From Plantago elongata (lineage: Eukaryota; Streptophyta; Magnoliopsida; Lamiales; Plantaginaceae), in assembly GCA_036897095.1 (NCBI GenBank), contig JAYMSP010001675.1:1-29751 (forward strand): a stretch of 29,751 bases of DNA, read 5' to 3'. Both the position numbers and the translations under genes were made by a program. The notes under the pieces were generated by a model. That model did no database searches and was not told the DNA's origin. It was given only the letters and a program-made list of their open reading frames with translations. Below are positions 1-9,651 of this stretch, one piece after another (positions within the stretch are counted from its first letter, which is position 1; each line of letters begins with the position of its first letter).

Positions 1-1292
1 TGTTCAAAATTGCAGATTTGCAGTAGATAATGTATGATGAAACTGAAAGAACAAGAGTTGGCTGCCAGAGACAAGTACAGAGTATGTAAACCAATTAGTC
101 AGATTTTTTTTTTAAATTCTTGATTTTGTCTCAACCCACCTGTTGTTAGTCTGAGTTTTCCTTTAACAAGTCATCTTCTTTTTTTCTTTTCCTTTTTGTG
201 CCCATTTTTCCATAGTAGAATGTTATACGGCTATACTCGTCCCATTGCATTACATACGTTCTGTCATCTTCGTCACCCATAGACGCAATTGGAGAAAAGG
301 GGATTTAACGGGTGTTACGGGTTTGAGTGAATTACAGCCAGTAAAAGTATTTATGGTTGGGTACGGGTATTGATCTGGTAAGAGGGCTTCAAATTGACAC
401 CTATAAGGAACGAGAACGCAAAAGAACTCTTCAGGTTAATTTGAAGTTTGAAATCAAGAAATTTCAAGAGGCAATGAAGCATGATCCTGCTCGTTACTTC
501 GTGGGTAATAAATATCTCACCGCAAAAGAGAATGCAGCCGAGACAGAAGTGTGGTTGGGCTGCAGTTACGAGTTGAAGCTGAGACATGGTGAAAATTGAC
601 TAGTGGTCATTTCTTTGTTATGGTATGAACTATGACGATTATAGTGTGTGGGTTTTCACATGTGTTGTTGAATTCTTAAATTCGATTGTTGTGTGTTGTG
701 GTATTTGATTAATGTTTTCGGATTATATGTGGTTGTAACTCTGTATGAATTCATATTTGCATTGTTTGTTTCGAATATTTGAAATTACTCATCGTATTTT
801 TAATATACGTGTCGTTATTTTATCGTATATCCAATTGATACAAATGCTAACCTGCCATATCATGTCTTCACAATCGTGTTCGAATACATTATTCAATTAC
901 TTACAATTACATTCACTAATATTTACTTCGATTATTCTGGAATATAATTTTATTATTGTAATTTAATCTCATTTTAATATATAAAAACATTATTCCATAT
1001 ACGAATACTACCAAACTACTTATTACATAATTAAACCAATCATATCATTCTAACAACCTTAAATATCAATAATTAACTAATATACATACATATTTTATCA
1101 AATTCCAATAACAATCACACGCGTCATACTTATACCAATCATTTATCTCTTATACAACCTATATAACATACCTATAATACCCCATCCAATTACAATTCAA
1201 TAGCAAATACTAATTTTAACAATCCTACTAAAATTCGATAACTATTTATCTATTCAAACGGATCCAACTCCGATTCTATACCAAACAACCCC
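1..1292. mobile_element. Possible right part of a PIF/Harbinger- or hAT-like DNA transposon
   Basis: Seen: the segment ends at about 1279..1292 with TACCAAACAACCCC, whose reverse complement GGGGTTGTTTGGTA resembles terminal inverted repeats common in plant Tourist/Harbinger and hAT elements. About 610..745 is G+T-rich and about 1005..1260 is unusually poor in G. The matching left end would lie before position 1, so neither a terminal-repeat pair nor a target-site duplication can be shown. Inference only; it could equally be ordinary intergenic DNA. Confidence 0.22.
357..599 (+). CDS. Unrecognised small ORF or exon fragment
   Basis: An open frame of 80 codons, rich in Lys, Glu and Arg, containing TYKERERKRT and KFEIKKFQEAMKHDPARYF. 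It looks like real coding composition and predicts a mostly helical, possibly coiled-coil segment. A short upstream stretch near 36..78 (KLKEQELAARDKYR in one frame) followed by GTATGT could be an earlier exon. I do not recognise the family. It resembles in style, but does not clearly match, the Myb/NAM-associated proteins encoded next to Harbinger transposases. Start, splice sites and function are all uncertain. Confidence 0.2.
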   Translation: MGTGIDLVRGLQIDTYKERERKRTLQVNLKFEIKKFQEAMKHDPARYFVGNKYLTAKENAAETEVWLGCSYELKLRHGEN

Positions 1293-1326
1293 AGATCCCT
1301 GTTTTGTTCATCAATCTGATTTGTAA

Positions 1327-2080
1327 ATGGCTACTGTTGCTGCTGCTCTTCATCTTCTGGTAGTAATTGTTGTTTTAGTTTGTATCGCAATAATTCCACT
1401 TTCTTCTGCAAAACCTGCATCACTTGTCTACAACCAAACCAGCTCCTCCTTCGTTTCCTGTAGAATTCTTTGTTGATAAATTTCAATTCTGTTCACAAAA
1501 TTCTTTCCTTCAAACTAAGGGATTTTCACATTCCCATTTACATAGAATTGTTAGGCATCACTCTAGGCTTCTTTCTCAGTGTGTTGAGACGAATGATAAG
1601 CCCCAATTCAAAATATTGGAGGATTTGGGTCTCTCTGATGGTGAGGCTGCTCAACTAGTCGCAAGTGATTTCAATATTCTAAATCATGGAGCTAACAGGA
1701 TCATCCGCTCGTTGTCTCTGTTGAAGGACCTGTTAGGATCGACTGATCATGTTATCAAACTCATTAACAAATGTAATGTCTTGTTTTATGTAGATCAAGG
1801 AAGAGAAGACTCCTGTCTTTTTAAAGCTTCTTCCTAATGCCGCTACAAACTTTATAAAAGTTTTTTTTTATTGGAACGGAGGGAGTATAAATTGCTCAAG
1901 ACCTGTGGTGTACAAATCGATCAGATTAATAGGATGGTGTATAGTAGTAAGCTTCGATTCGTCCTCATAAGTCCAGATAATATGAGAAGATGCGTTCATA
2001 AGGCTGATGAGATGGGTGTTCAGAGGAGCTCCAGGATGTTCATTCGTGATGTCGAAGATGTTAGTCATGATATGTATTAA
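1327..2080 (+). pseudogene. Broken mTERF-family (mitochondrial transcription termination factor-like) gene
   Basis: mTERF proteins are organelle-targeted helical-repeat nucleic-acid-binding proteins that act in plastid or mitochondrial gene expression. About 1440..1790 encodes an mTERF-like N-terminal part: PPSFPVEFFVDKF, then KILEDLGLSDGEAAQLVASD and NRIIRSLSLLKDLLGS. A second piece (1871..2080) encodes the usual C-terminal pattern, KLLKTCGVQIDQINRMVYSS, FVLISPDNMRRCVHKADEMG and RSSRMFIRDVEDVS. The two pieces are in different frames, and the central repeats are missing. The first piece lacks an in-frame ATG; the ATG at 1327 opens another frame that stops at 1474..1476. A Stowaway-like scar sits at the junction and LTR-like sequence follows 2080. 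Family plants have about 350-400 residues, so this is well short. Calling it dead is inference; the family call is fairly firm. Confidence 0.65.
1862..1887. repeat. Stowaway-like MITE terminal remnant inside the mTERF pseudogene
   Basis: A T-run is followed by GGAACGGAGGGAG and then TA. This is the terminal motif of plant Stowaway MITEs next to their TA target. Only one end is present: no CTCCCTCCGTTCC partner occurs between the two mTERF pieces. This suggests an insertion followed by a deletion that removed the rest of the element and part of the gene. Confidence 0.5.
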
Positions 2081-2084
2081 TAAG

Positions 2085-2640
2085 TTCCTTTACGACCTAA
2101 CACGATCCAAGACGCGCTAAAACGATCTCTCAAAGATAAAGACGACCAGAACGTATTCCGCCCCAACCAACTTAAATCCGATCCACCAATACTTATGATC
2201 CGAGGCACCAAAACTCTGCCTTTGAACCAAGAACCATAGCCATCTTCGCTAAAGAGTGGTCCGATCTGCGAGTGATCCGGCCCCAGGTAGTACTGGACAA
2301 CATCAGTCCTCGACAGCTGTATACAGCTGTATCTAGGTCCGTGCTGGAGACGTACCTCCTAGTTCCGGCGCCACATGCCTCCATACCGATAGACCGACAC
2401 AACGGTGAAGTGTCAGAGCCAAACCTCCGGTGGAATTGCCCTATAAATATAGGGCATTTATGCCTCATAAATGTAAGCAACTACCACTAAATATACTACT
2501 CCCTAGATTTTGGAACACCGAGCCCGAGCTCTTCAGCTTCCTAATATGTAAAGTCCGAGCCCGGTTTGTCTCAGACAGACCGGACCAAAAGGATCTAACC
2601 CCTTCTCATTGTTTGGGGTGTGATTGTGCTGAGCTTTTGA
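2085..2640 (+). mobile_element. Possible solo LTR or LTR fragment
   Basis: This stretch is more GC-rich than its surroundings, with no convincing gene. It holds TGCCCTATAAATATAGGGCA (2437..2456), an 8-bp stem around a TATA box, the arrangement often seen at LTR promoters. It starts where mTERF similarity ends. I could not place TG/CA ends or a target-site duplication, so limits are approximate. Confidence 0.35.
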
Positions 2641-3592
2641 TTTACTTGTCGCTTGCGTATCTGTTCACTACTGTTCAATCCACCCATGAGTCTTCTGTTT
2701 TTTTTCTAATTTTAATTGGTTCTTTAAGTTATATGTGCCTGGTAAGTAAAAATTGTGTTGTTCACTGAGAAGGGTTTATGAGCTATTTGATGGTTTCAAG
2801 AGTACTGAACTAGCTATTTTGTATCGCCTGCAAAATATGCACTATCTTGTTGTAAGGTAGTGACAGAGAAGAGTTATTTCTTGAACTCCTGAGTCTTAAA
2901 ATGCTGAATCCACCACCTTTTCTAAGTTAATTACTATTTTTCTCCTGTGTAAGTTGATGTCCTAATAACTGAATTGTGTGGTTTTTGCACCGAAAAGGAT
3001 TTTTGAAGTATTGTGTATGTAGTAGCTATGTTTTTCCACTTTATAGGTTATTCTAGTGTATGTGTCCTAATAAAATTCCAGGAATTGAGAAAACCTGCTC
3101 TGATGAAATTGGCTTTGCTTCCTTTTTGCTGCAAACTAATTGGTTAATTGTACTAGAGTATGTTGATATTTTTTGGTAATCCTTATGCTGAAAATATCGA
3201 TGCCAACTGGTTTGATGCGAGCTGCAATTCATTTGTATTATACGTTTACGAATGACATCTTACACTGACTTGTGTTGTGTGTATCTGTTTAGCTAGTGTT
3301 ATGAATGTTGGAAGGCTTTTGTTAAGAAGTTCATGTCAGTTTTGTATATGCTCTCTCTGTATTTGATGCATCTCTTAGAGACATGCTGTTGTGATGTACT
3401 CAAGAACATTTCAAAACAGGTTGAATCATCTATATTATACTTTTTTCTGCACCCCTCAAAATATAAAGGCTTACATTCTTCATTACAAGTGCTTTATATG
3501 CAAGTCATTTGCATCGCAAAGCTTGATCAATAATATAATGGACTTGTATTTTAAATATAATCTACTTTTTTACTACCATTAGGAAGTGGACT
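2641..3592. other. Non-coding stretch, no gene seen
   Basis: AT-rich sequence with T-rich plus strand and only short, low-complexity open frames. It might be an old intron or 3' region of the mTERF gene, but nothing specific supports that. Confidence 0.5.
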
Positions 3593-3658
3593 ACTTCCTT
3601 CGTATGAGAAATTAATTCAAAATTGCTTTATTGATCGATAATATAAATGGGAGAATGC

Positions 3659-3671
3659 AAAAGTAAATATT
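3659..3671. repeat. Left target-site duplication of the LINE
   Basis: AAAAGTAAATATT here is repeated exactly at 6245..6257, just after the 3' A-run of the LINE. The four leading A bases of the right copy overlap the A-tail, so the unambiguous part is 9 bp. Confidence 0.75.
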
Positions 3672-4966
3672 TTTTATCAGCGTTTTTGGCATTTAGTTGG
3701 TAACTTTGTGACTAAATGTGTTCTGAATATGCTGAATAATCGTGTGTTTGATCTAAAAAATAATTTTACCCAGGTTGTCCTGATACCTAAGTGTAAAACA
3801 CCTGAGATGATACATCAGTTTCGCCCAATAAGCCTGAGCAATGTTATTTTTAAAATAGCTTCCAAAGCTATCACAAAGGCTTAAACCTCATATGGATGCC
3901 ATTATTTTTTAAACCAGTCTGCTTTTGTTCGTAACTGGCTAATTACTGATAATGTATTAGTTGATTATGAAGTGAATCATTTTATTAAACAAAAAATCAA
4001 GGGTGAAGATTTTTACATGGCATTGAAATTAGATATGAGCAAGGATACGATCAGGTGGAGTGGATTTTTTTGGATAGAGTAATGGAGAGGTTAGGTTTTG
4101 AGCAAAATTTTATTCAGTCAATTATGCTCTGTGAGCGTTTTGTTTCTTATGCTATCCTTCTTAATGATAATCAATTAGAACCTTTCCAACCAGAGAGGGG
4201 ATTCGCCAGGAGATCCCTTTCTCCTTGTCTCTTCTTGTTTTATACTGAGGCTTTTTCTTCTTTGATCCATGATGCGGAGGGGAGGGATGTGTTGCGAGGG
4301 TTACTGTCTCCCCTAGTGCACCAAGGATCTCCCATTTGCTCTTTGCGGATGATACTCTGTTATTCTGTAATGCTTCTACTTCTGCTGCTTTGGAAATTGC
4401 TAGTATCTTGGATCGGTATTGCTTGGCTTCTGGTCAGATTATTAATATCGAGAAGTCTACTGTCGTTTTTAGTAGGAATGCGGGTAGCCAGGTTGTTGAT
4501 GGTATTCGTGGGCACCTTCCTGTTAGAGTAGTAGAAAAACATGACAATTATCTTTTCCTGAGATGGGTTGATCTAAGAGGGAAGTTTTTGGGTGGCTTCG
4601 TGAGCGAGTTTGGAGTAAGATTCAAGGGTATGAGAACAAATTGCTTTCCAAAGCGGGTAAAGAGGTTCTTATTGAATCTGTTATCCAAGCCATGTGATGG
4701 GTGCATTTAAACTCCTGGATTACCTTCTTCACGAGATTGAATCCCTTGTTGCGAATTTTTCGTGGGGAAATGAGAGCTTTAGTAAGATCCATTGGGTTAA
4801 TTGGCATGCTCTCTGTGATAGTAAGAGAGATGGGGGAATGAGATTTTGTGATGCGGTGCCAACATCTAATTCCTCGTTCACTTGGAAAAGTATTTGTGCG
4901 ACTATGGAGTTCGTTCGTAAAGGTATTAGATGGAGGGTGGGAAGTGGGGAAACGATTGATATCTAG
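3672..4966 (+). pseudogene. LINE reverse transcriptase, frameshifted
   Basis: Readable RT pieces lie in changing frames: VVLIPKCKTPEMIHQFRPIS then LSNVIFKIASKAITKA (about 3776..3882), ALKLDMSK (about 4021..4044), YDQVEWIFLDRVMERLGF (about 4045..4100 after a shift), PCLFLFYTEAFSSLIHDAEG, and LLFADDTLLFC (4336..4370), which is the catalytic (F/Y)ADD motif. A stop replaces the family Trp in GETIDI-stop-MDNWIPR at 4964..4966 (TAG where TGG is expected). The catalytic Asp pair is intact, but at least four frame changes and several stops rule out a functional polyprotein. Confidence 0.8.
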
Positions 4967-5500
4967 ATGGATAATTGGATCCCTCGAGATGGTGCACTTA
5001 AACCATTTACACCAGATCTAATGGAAATGGGTGACACCCCGGTTTCAGTTCTACTAGATACACAAGGAGCTGGCTGGGATGAGTACTTGGTGCGGAGTAT
5101 TTTTTGGGATGACGATGCTCATGCCATTCTTGGGATCCCCCTGGCGGCTGCTGGTGTAGAAGATAAGCGTGTCTGGCACTATTCGAAGTTTGGTACTTAC
5201 TTGGTGAAATCTGCCTATTTTTTTGGCCGTGATACTGGGACCACTCTTAGTCGAAACAGACTGGGGCAGAGCAGTAGTGGGGATAGAAACTGGGATTGGA
5301 TTTGGAAGATTAAACTTCCTAATAAAATTAAAATTTTTGTGTGGCGTGTCTTGCTTAATGCTTTACCTATTTCTCTAGCTCTCCATCACAGGCACTCGGA
5401 CATTGATACAATCTGTCTAGTTTGTTGTGACATCCAAGAATCCACCTTGCATGTGCTTTAAGAATGTCAGTTTGCTTGTGTATATTGGGAGATTTCTAAC
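4967..5500 (+). pseudogene. LINE zf-RVT segment
   Basis: Continues the LINE polyprotein after the in-frame TAG. The pattern VWHYSKFGTYLVKSAYFF, then WDWIWKIKLPNKIKIFVWR and LNALPISLAL, then a Cys-containing CLVCCDIQESTLHVL is typical of the zinc-binding reverse transcriptase (zf-RVT) domain of plant LINE proteins. A TAA at 5459..5461 interrupts it just before ECQFACVYW, which continues the same domain in the same frame. Confidence 0.7.
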
Positions 5501-5633
5501 CTGCCTAAATATTATTGCAGCTGATATACCTGACTTATGGGAATGGTTTCATCATGCCAAGGCTTCACTTAGTAAGGATCAATTTACATTTATGGTTTGC
5601 TCTTGCTGGAGTTTATAGAGGAATTGCAATCGG

Positions 5634-6164
5634 GTGGTTCATGAAAAGAAGCACTATGATCCTTTGGAATCTATCAAGTTCGTTTGTGACTACATCAAGA
5701 AGTTCAAGGAGGCTCAGTTGTTCTCTCCAAAGTCGATTCCAGCACTGGATAACAAAAGGTCCTGGACTCCACCGGCAGAAGGGAGCTTCAAAATTAATTT
5801 CGATGCAGCTATTGAAAGAAATCCTGAAGCTGCAGGGCTGGGCGTCGTGGTCAGGAACAACAAAGGAGAGATTATGGCATGGAAAAGACGGAAAATGGCA
5901 CACTTGCAGCATCCGGAATCTGCCGAGGCACTTGCAGCACGTCTTGCAGTACAGACGGCGGTAGAACTCGGGTTGGAATCGATTCAAGTTGAAGGTGATT
6001 GTCTCAGTGTGATCAAAATGCTGCAGGATTCCTTTCCGTCTCGTTCGTTAGCAGAGGCTATTATTGATGAAACAAAAACCATCAGCAGGAACTTTGAGTC
6101 AATTAAGTTTCTTTTTATTCCTAGACATCTTAATGTAGTTGCTCATTTGTTAGCGAAGAATTGA
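5634..6164 (+). pseudogene. LINE C-terminal RNase H (RVT_3-type) domain, frame intact
   Basis: A 176-codon open frame. Residues about 52-176 match the plant LINE RNase H-like domain: FKINFDAAI, GLGVVVRNNKGEIMAWK, ESAEALAARLAVQTAVELG, VEGDCLSVIKML, and the end RHLNVVAHLLAKN. The acidic residues expected in the active site (Asp in FDAA, Glu in AEAL, Asp in EGDC) are present. This is the one part of the element with no stop or frameshift. That may be chance over a short length. No promoter or intron is seen, so an independent gene is unlikely. Confidence 0.65.
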
Positions 6165-6244
6165 GGATTAGACAATCTTCCTTTTGATAACATTTATGTG
6201 TACATTGACTGAGTTTATCAATATACTGCTTGGTTGACCTAAAA

Positions 6245-6257
6245 AAAAGTAAATATT
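6245..6257. repeat. Right target-site duplication of the LINE
   Basis: AAAAGTAAATATT, identical to 3659..3671, at the end of the A-run that terminates the LINE. Confidence 0.75.
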
Positions 6258-6479
6258 ATTTAAATGAAAATAATTAAATAAGTAAAAATTAATAATTGAT
6301 TGTTAAAGTGTAAAATTAAGTATTATTTAAATAATGAGAATAAAGGATTGATAGAAAAATTAATAGTGAATATGTGAAGTTGCAAATATAAGTGTATTAG
6401 AATATTTTTTTAAATGAAACGGTAACTGTAGACTTGGGACGAATAAATTACAATAATGGACATATTTTCTTGGATGGAG

Positions 6480-6804
6480 AAAGATCCTCTCTTTAAACTT
6501 AAATATTCCTACGAATTGCACCAGAGGGAGTGGAAAGCTCCAACTATTTTTCGAGCGCTGGATGGGAACAACTCGAAAGAGCAGCTATTTTATTGAATTA
6601 TCAACTAATTTGCTCGCCAATAATAAATATGTTCTAATAATTAATAAATGTGCTTTGCAATAAAAGATAAATTAGTTAATTTGCTAAATATGTATAAAAG
6701 TAGGGTCGAACACAAGATTTAACATTTAGTGAAATGACATTATATGTATAAGATTATTTTAGAGTTAGAAGGATAAAATTTTAAATTAATAAAAATATTA
6801 TATA
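6480..6804. other. Non-coding AT-rich stretch
   Basis: No open frame with coding character, no recognised element, no RNA gene seen. Confidence 0.5.
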
Positions 6805-6807
6805 TAT

Positions 6808-6960
6808 GGGAGTTATAAGGTGATCGAGTGGTAAGGAGAAGCAAGAGTTGCAAACATGATATGATGAGTTCGAGCACCGACAATATATATCGAACTCTTA
6901 TAAAAAATAAATTATTACACATACAAAAGTTATTTTTCGTCCCCCTAGTTCCATCTAGTA
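6808..6960 (+). mobile_element. Possible tRNA-derived SINE
   Basis: TGATCGAGTGGT (6821..6832) resembles the A box, and GAGTTCGAGCACC (6866..6878) resembles the B box, of a polymerase III internal promoter, about 45 bp apart. A non-tRNA-like tail follows. Both boxes deviate from consensus, and the cloverleaf is not convincing, so a tRNA gene is not called. Confidence 0.3.
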
Positions 6961-6977
6961 TAAGCTAAATCAATCAT

Positions 6978-7076
6978 AACCTCTATAAATTAATAATGTT
7001 GGAAACAGAATATTTTATAAATTTAGCGGTATAATAATATATTGATAAATTAATAATTTATTAATTTAAAGAGGTT
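6978..7076. mobile_element. Short MITE with 19-bp terminal inverted repeats
   Basis: AACCTCTATAAATTAATAA (6978..6996) is the near-perfect reverse complement of TTATTAATTTAAAGAGGTT (7058..7076), with one mismatch. The whole unit is 99 bp and AT-rich. A related right half (TTAATTTGTGAAGGTTTTAC, about 7569..7588) occurs downstream, suggesting a dispersed family. No target-site duplication is evident. Confidence 0.5.
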
Positions 7077-7428
7077 TTACGTATGACCTTCAACTTTTCA
7101 AGTTCAAAATGGATGTGAATCATTTACTTAGATTATCCTAGTGAAAATAATGACTATTACAAGACTCAAAGCATTGAAGAAATTGTGATGACACTATTCA
7201 AATATGGTAGATGACGAAGTTGAGGAGGATAGCTTTAGAACCGATCACTCGAAAAAAAAGCATTGCAAACGACAACAACTCTTTCACAACTTTTTGTTGC
7301 AATATGAGAAGGCAATGCCCCAACTCTCAAATGCAACGGGAAGATTTAAAGATGAACTGAATACAAATTTTCATTTTTTACTAGATAATCTTAGAATTTT
7401 AAAATATATTGAAGGTGTGCGCGCACAT

Positions 7429-7461
<33 letters not shown>

Positions 7462-8479
7462 GAACATATTAGTAATTATTATTTATAGTTTCATTAAAAC
7501 CAATATATATATATACATTGAATTTGGATAAATTATTAATTATATCGATGTTATTAATTTATATAATATTAATTTGTGAAGGTTTTACCGTAAGTTGGCT
7601 TTAAAGAAAAAGTTTTAGAATGATAAACATCAAATAACAAACCAACTACTACATTTTTAGAATGTCTACATGCAAATTAAATTTAACGCGGCAATATTTG
7701 TGGTAAGTTTATAAAAGTCAATCAGAATCTAATATTGAAATCTTAATCTTAATCTGGTAAAGCTTGTGGAATTATGCTGCAATACTATGTAACATGAAAA
7801 TAGAACATGATGTTACAAAATTTTATCAGATGAAGTATGTTAACGATGCATATGATTCATATTAAATGTCTTTCGAAATATTCTTCACTAAATTACATTC
7901 ACATCATGTTTGTATAACGAGTCGAGCTGAATATATTACTTATCAAATTCGATTCGAATTGTATAAAGTTTGAGTTTGGTTCGTGTCGTTAATAAAATAA
8001 TTTGTTTTTTCTAGATCGAATCACAATCAATAGGTTTTAGCTTAATTGGGTTATTGTTTCGAATATTAGTCGAATTCGATTTAATTGTATAAAGATCTAT
8101 ATATACCGAACTTAATTCAATACCTGACCCGATCACTGAACAAGCACTATGTTAAGTTTGAGTTCTACTCAAACACCGTACGAAAGAGCATAGTTCTAGT
8201 GTTAACGAGTCGAGTCGAAGCTTTAATTAGGACGATCATGTTAACATCCTTGACGTTTAGTGGTATGATAAAGTTATATGCATTCAAGGTATTATTGTAT
8301 AAAAATTAACTTTCATTTAATTTTTTTTTAAACGGCAAAGATTACAATTACTCCTTACATTACTCGTATACCAAACCATTTTACTCCTAAATTATCTTAT
8401 GCCTCCATTAACTTTAATTTAATAGAGGAAATATAAGTTTATTTAACCTTTATATGGAAAAGAGAGGTACGAAAAATAA
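7077..8479. other. Non-coding stretch with microsatellites and repeat-like sequence
   Basis: An open frame at 7204..7488 runs into the microsatellite and matches no family I know. About 7915..8215 contains several TCGA-rich motifs (GAGTCGAGC, TCGAATTCGAT, GAGTCGAGTCGAAGC) typical of dispersed plant repeats. A T9 run followed by AAACGGCA (8321..8336) resembles the edge of a reversed retroposon tail. No gene is supported. Confidence 0.4.
7429..7460. repeat. (AC)8(AT)8 compound microsatellite
   Basis: An uninterrupted AC run passes directly into an AT run. A second short AT run lies at about 7504..7514. Confidence 0.9.
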
Positions 8480-8499
8480 ATTAAAAATAATGGATATAT

Positions 8500-8960
8500 T
8501 GAAGTTGATGAGTCAGATACTATCCCGGCCATACGTGGCGGGCTAAGTGGGACCAACACGACATGCTCAGATTAATGAACTATACCCTTGAAGTCTCGAG
8601 GATTATATCAGTACCATGAATCATTGATATCATTGTTTATGTCATAATGGAAGCGACTTTGATGAATAACCCAATCTAGAGGAGTGAGACCTACATCTCG
8701 AGGAGAACCTCGAGAAAGATACCTGCGAGCAAGGATATGGCATCATTAAGATATCTATAAACAGCATGAGAATTATCATTTAATGCCAAGAATAGCAAGT
8801 CTTGGCATTTATTACATTCTAGTTAACCAAATCATCAACTCTTATGATACATATACGAAAGACTCTCAATAAAGATACTCTTATTACTCCCGTAGATGTA
8901 GGCCTACTTGGCCAAACCACATCTTAAATTGTTGCCAATTGACTTGAAAAATAACATAGG
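8500..8960 (+). mobile_element. LTR remnant, Gypsy-like
   Basis: The segment ends with ACTCCCGTAGATGTAGGC (about 8886..8903) followed by GGCCAAACCAC. This closely follows the pattern CCCGTGGACGTAGGC...GCCGAACCACGTAAAT that recurs at the 3' part of many plant LTRs. A hairpin, CTCGAGGAGAACCTCGAG, lies at 8697..8714. No internal domain and no second LTR are visible, so this is a fragment or solo LTR of uncertain limits. Confidence 0.45.
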
Positions 8961-9010
8961 GTGGAGGAATGTGACTATGTGGGAATCTAGACTAATTCGA
9001 ATGTGGAATT

Positions 9011-9396
9011 TAAGTAAGTTTTTAGGACCGTATCTTAAATATCTCGCCTTTTGCTCCTTGTGGGCATTGGTTGTTAGGGATACGACTAATACACTTACAC
9101 CTTTTGAGTGGGACTTGTTTTTCGGACATGTTTCTACCTTTGAATTGACGGCTTAAGTAAGATGTTAGGACCGTACCTTAAATATCTCGCCTTCTGCTCC
9201 TTGTGGGCATAGGTTGTTAGGGGTATGGCTAATGCACTTACACCTTTTGTGTGGGACTTGTTCATCGAACATGTTTATACTTTGGAATTAACATCTTAAG
9301 TAAGATGTTAGGACCGTACCTTAAATACATTGCCTTTGACTCCTTGTGGGCTTAGGTTGTTAGGGGTATGTCTAATGCACTTACACCTTTTGAGTG
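9011..9396. repeat. Tandem repeat, 143-bp period, 2.7 copies
   Basis: Copies start at 9011, 9154 and 9297, each beginning TAAGTAAG and containing TTAGGACCGTA, CTTAAATA, CTCCTTGTGGGC and CACTTACACCTTTTG. The third copy stops at about 9396. Period is constant at 143 bp with scattered substitutions. Because 143 is not a multiple of three, the open frame crossing copy 1 is not conserved between copies. Confidence 0.85.
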
Positions 9397-9483
9397 CTTG
9401 AAGGAAAAATTATTCATCTCCCCCTCTAGTCTTTTCCTTTGTCGTTATCTGGACCAACATCTATGTTGTTCGTTGTTGCTGGA

Positions 9484-9651
9484 TTAGATTTTAGTTCAAG
9501 TTGTCTATGTTTTAGTAGAAATGGTTTAGATTTTTAGTTTAAGTTGTCATGTTTTAGGAGAAATGGTTTAGATTTTAGTTTAAGTTGTCTATGTTTTAGT
9601 AAAAATAGTTTAGATTTTAGTTTAAGTTGTCGATGTTGTTCATTGTTGCTG
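9484..9651. repeat. Tandem repeat, 42-bp period, 4 copies
   Basis: Copies start at 9484, 9526, 9568 and 9610. The unit begins TTAGATTTTAGTTTAAGTTG and ends near TTTTAGTAGAAATGG. Substitutions and single-base indels are few. The flanking GTTGTTCGTTGTTGCTGG (about 9458) recurs as GTTGTTCATTGTTGCTGG (about 9634) and as a poorer copy near 9741, so there is a second, larger level of repetition. Stops in every frame argue against coding. Confidence 0.8.

Larger units (their letters stand above)
3672..6248 (+). mobile_element. 5'-truncated, degenerate L1-type LINE with RNase H domain
   Basis: This is a non-LTR retrotransposon copy. It begins inside the reverse-transcriptase region (FYQRFWHLVGNFVTK), so the endonuclease and ORF1 are absent, as expected from 5' truncation during target-primed reverse transcription. 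In order it holds RT motifs (3672..4710), the linker with GIRWRVGSG and DNWIPR (about 4918..4990), a zf-RVT-like segment (about 5170..5500) and an RNase H domain (about 5790..6164). It ends in an A8 run. A perfect 13-bp direct repeat flanks it. Several frameshifts and stops inactivate the RT. C-terminal archaea-like RNase H is known in a lineage of plant L1 elements. Confidence 0.85.
3593..6479. mobile_element. Stowaway-like MITE split by a nested LINE
   Basis: The left edge reads CTTCCTTCGTATGAGAAA (3593..3610) just after TA. The right edge reads GGATGGAG (6472..6479), preceded by GGGACGAATAAATTACAATAATGGACATATTTTC. Both edges resemble diverged CTCCCTCCGT-type Stowaway ends common in eudicots. 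Without the LINE the element would be about 300 bp, a normal MITE size, with the usual AT-rich interior. The right TA is not preserved. This is an inference from the two edges. Confidence 0.4.

Noticed and set aside
2493..2515. Second Stowaway terminus (TACTCCCTAGATTTTGG)
   Set aside because: Only partly like the consensus and without a partner end; chance similarity inside LTR-like DNA.
6808..6880. Functional tRNA gene
   Set aside because: A- and B-box-like motifs are present, but the arms do not pair into a cloverleaf and the boxes are off consensus.
7204..7488. 94-codon frame as a gene
   Set aside because: Ends by translating an AC/AT microsatellite and matches no family I recognise.
8908..9156. 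82-codon frame at the start of the 143-bp array
   Set aside because: The repeat period is not a multiple of three and the frame is not kept in later copies.
9484..9651. CRISPR-like array
   Set aside because: The 42-bp units are contiguous with no spacers, and the context is a plant nuclear genome.
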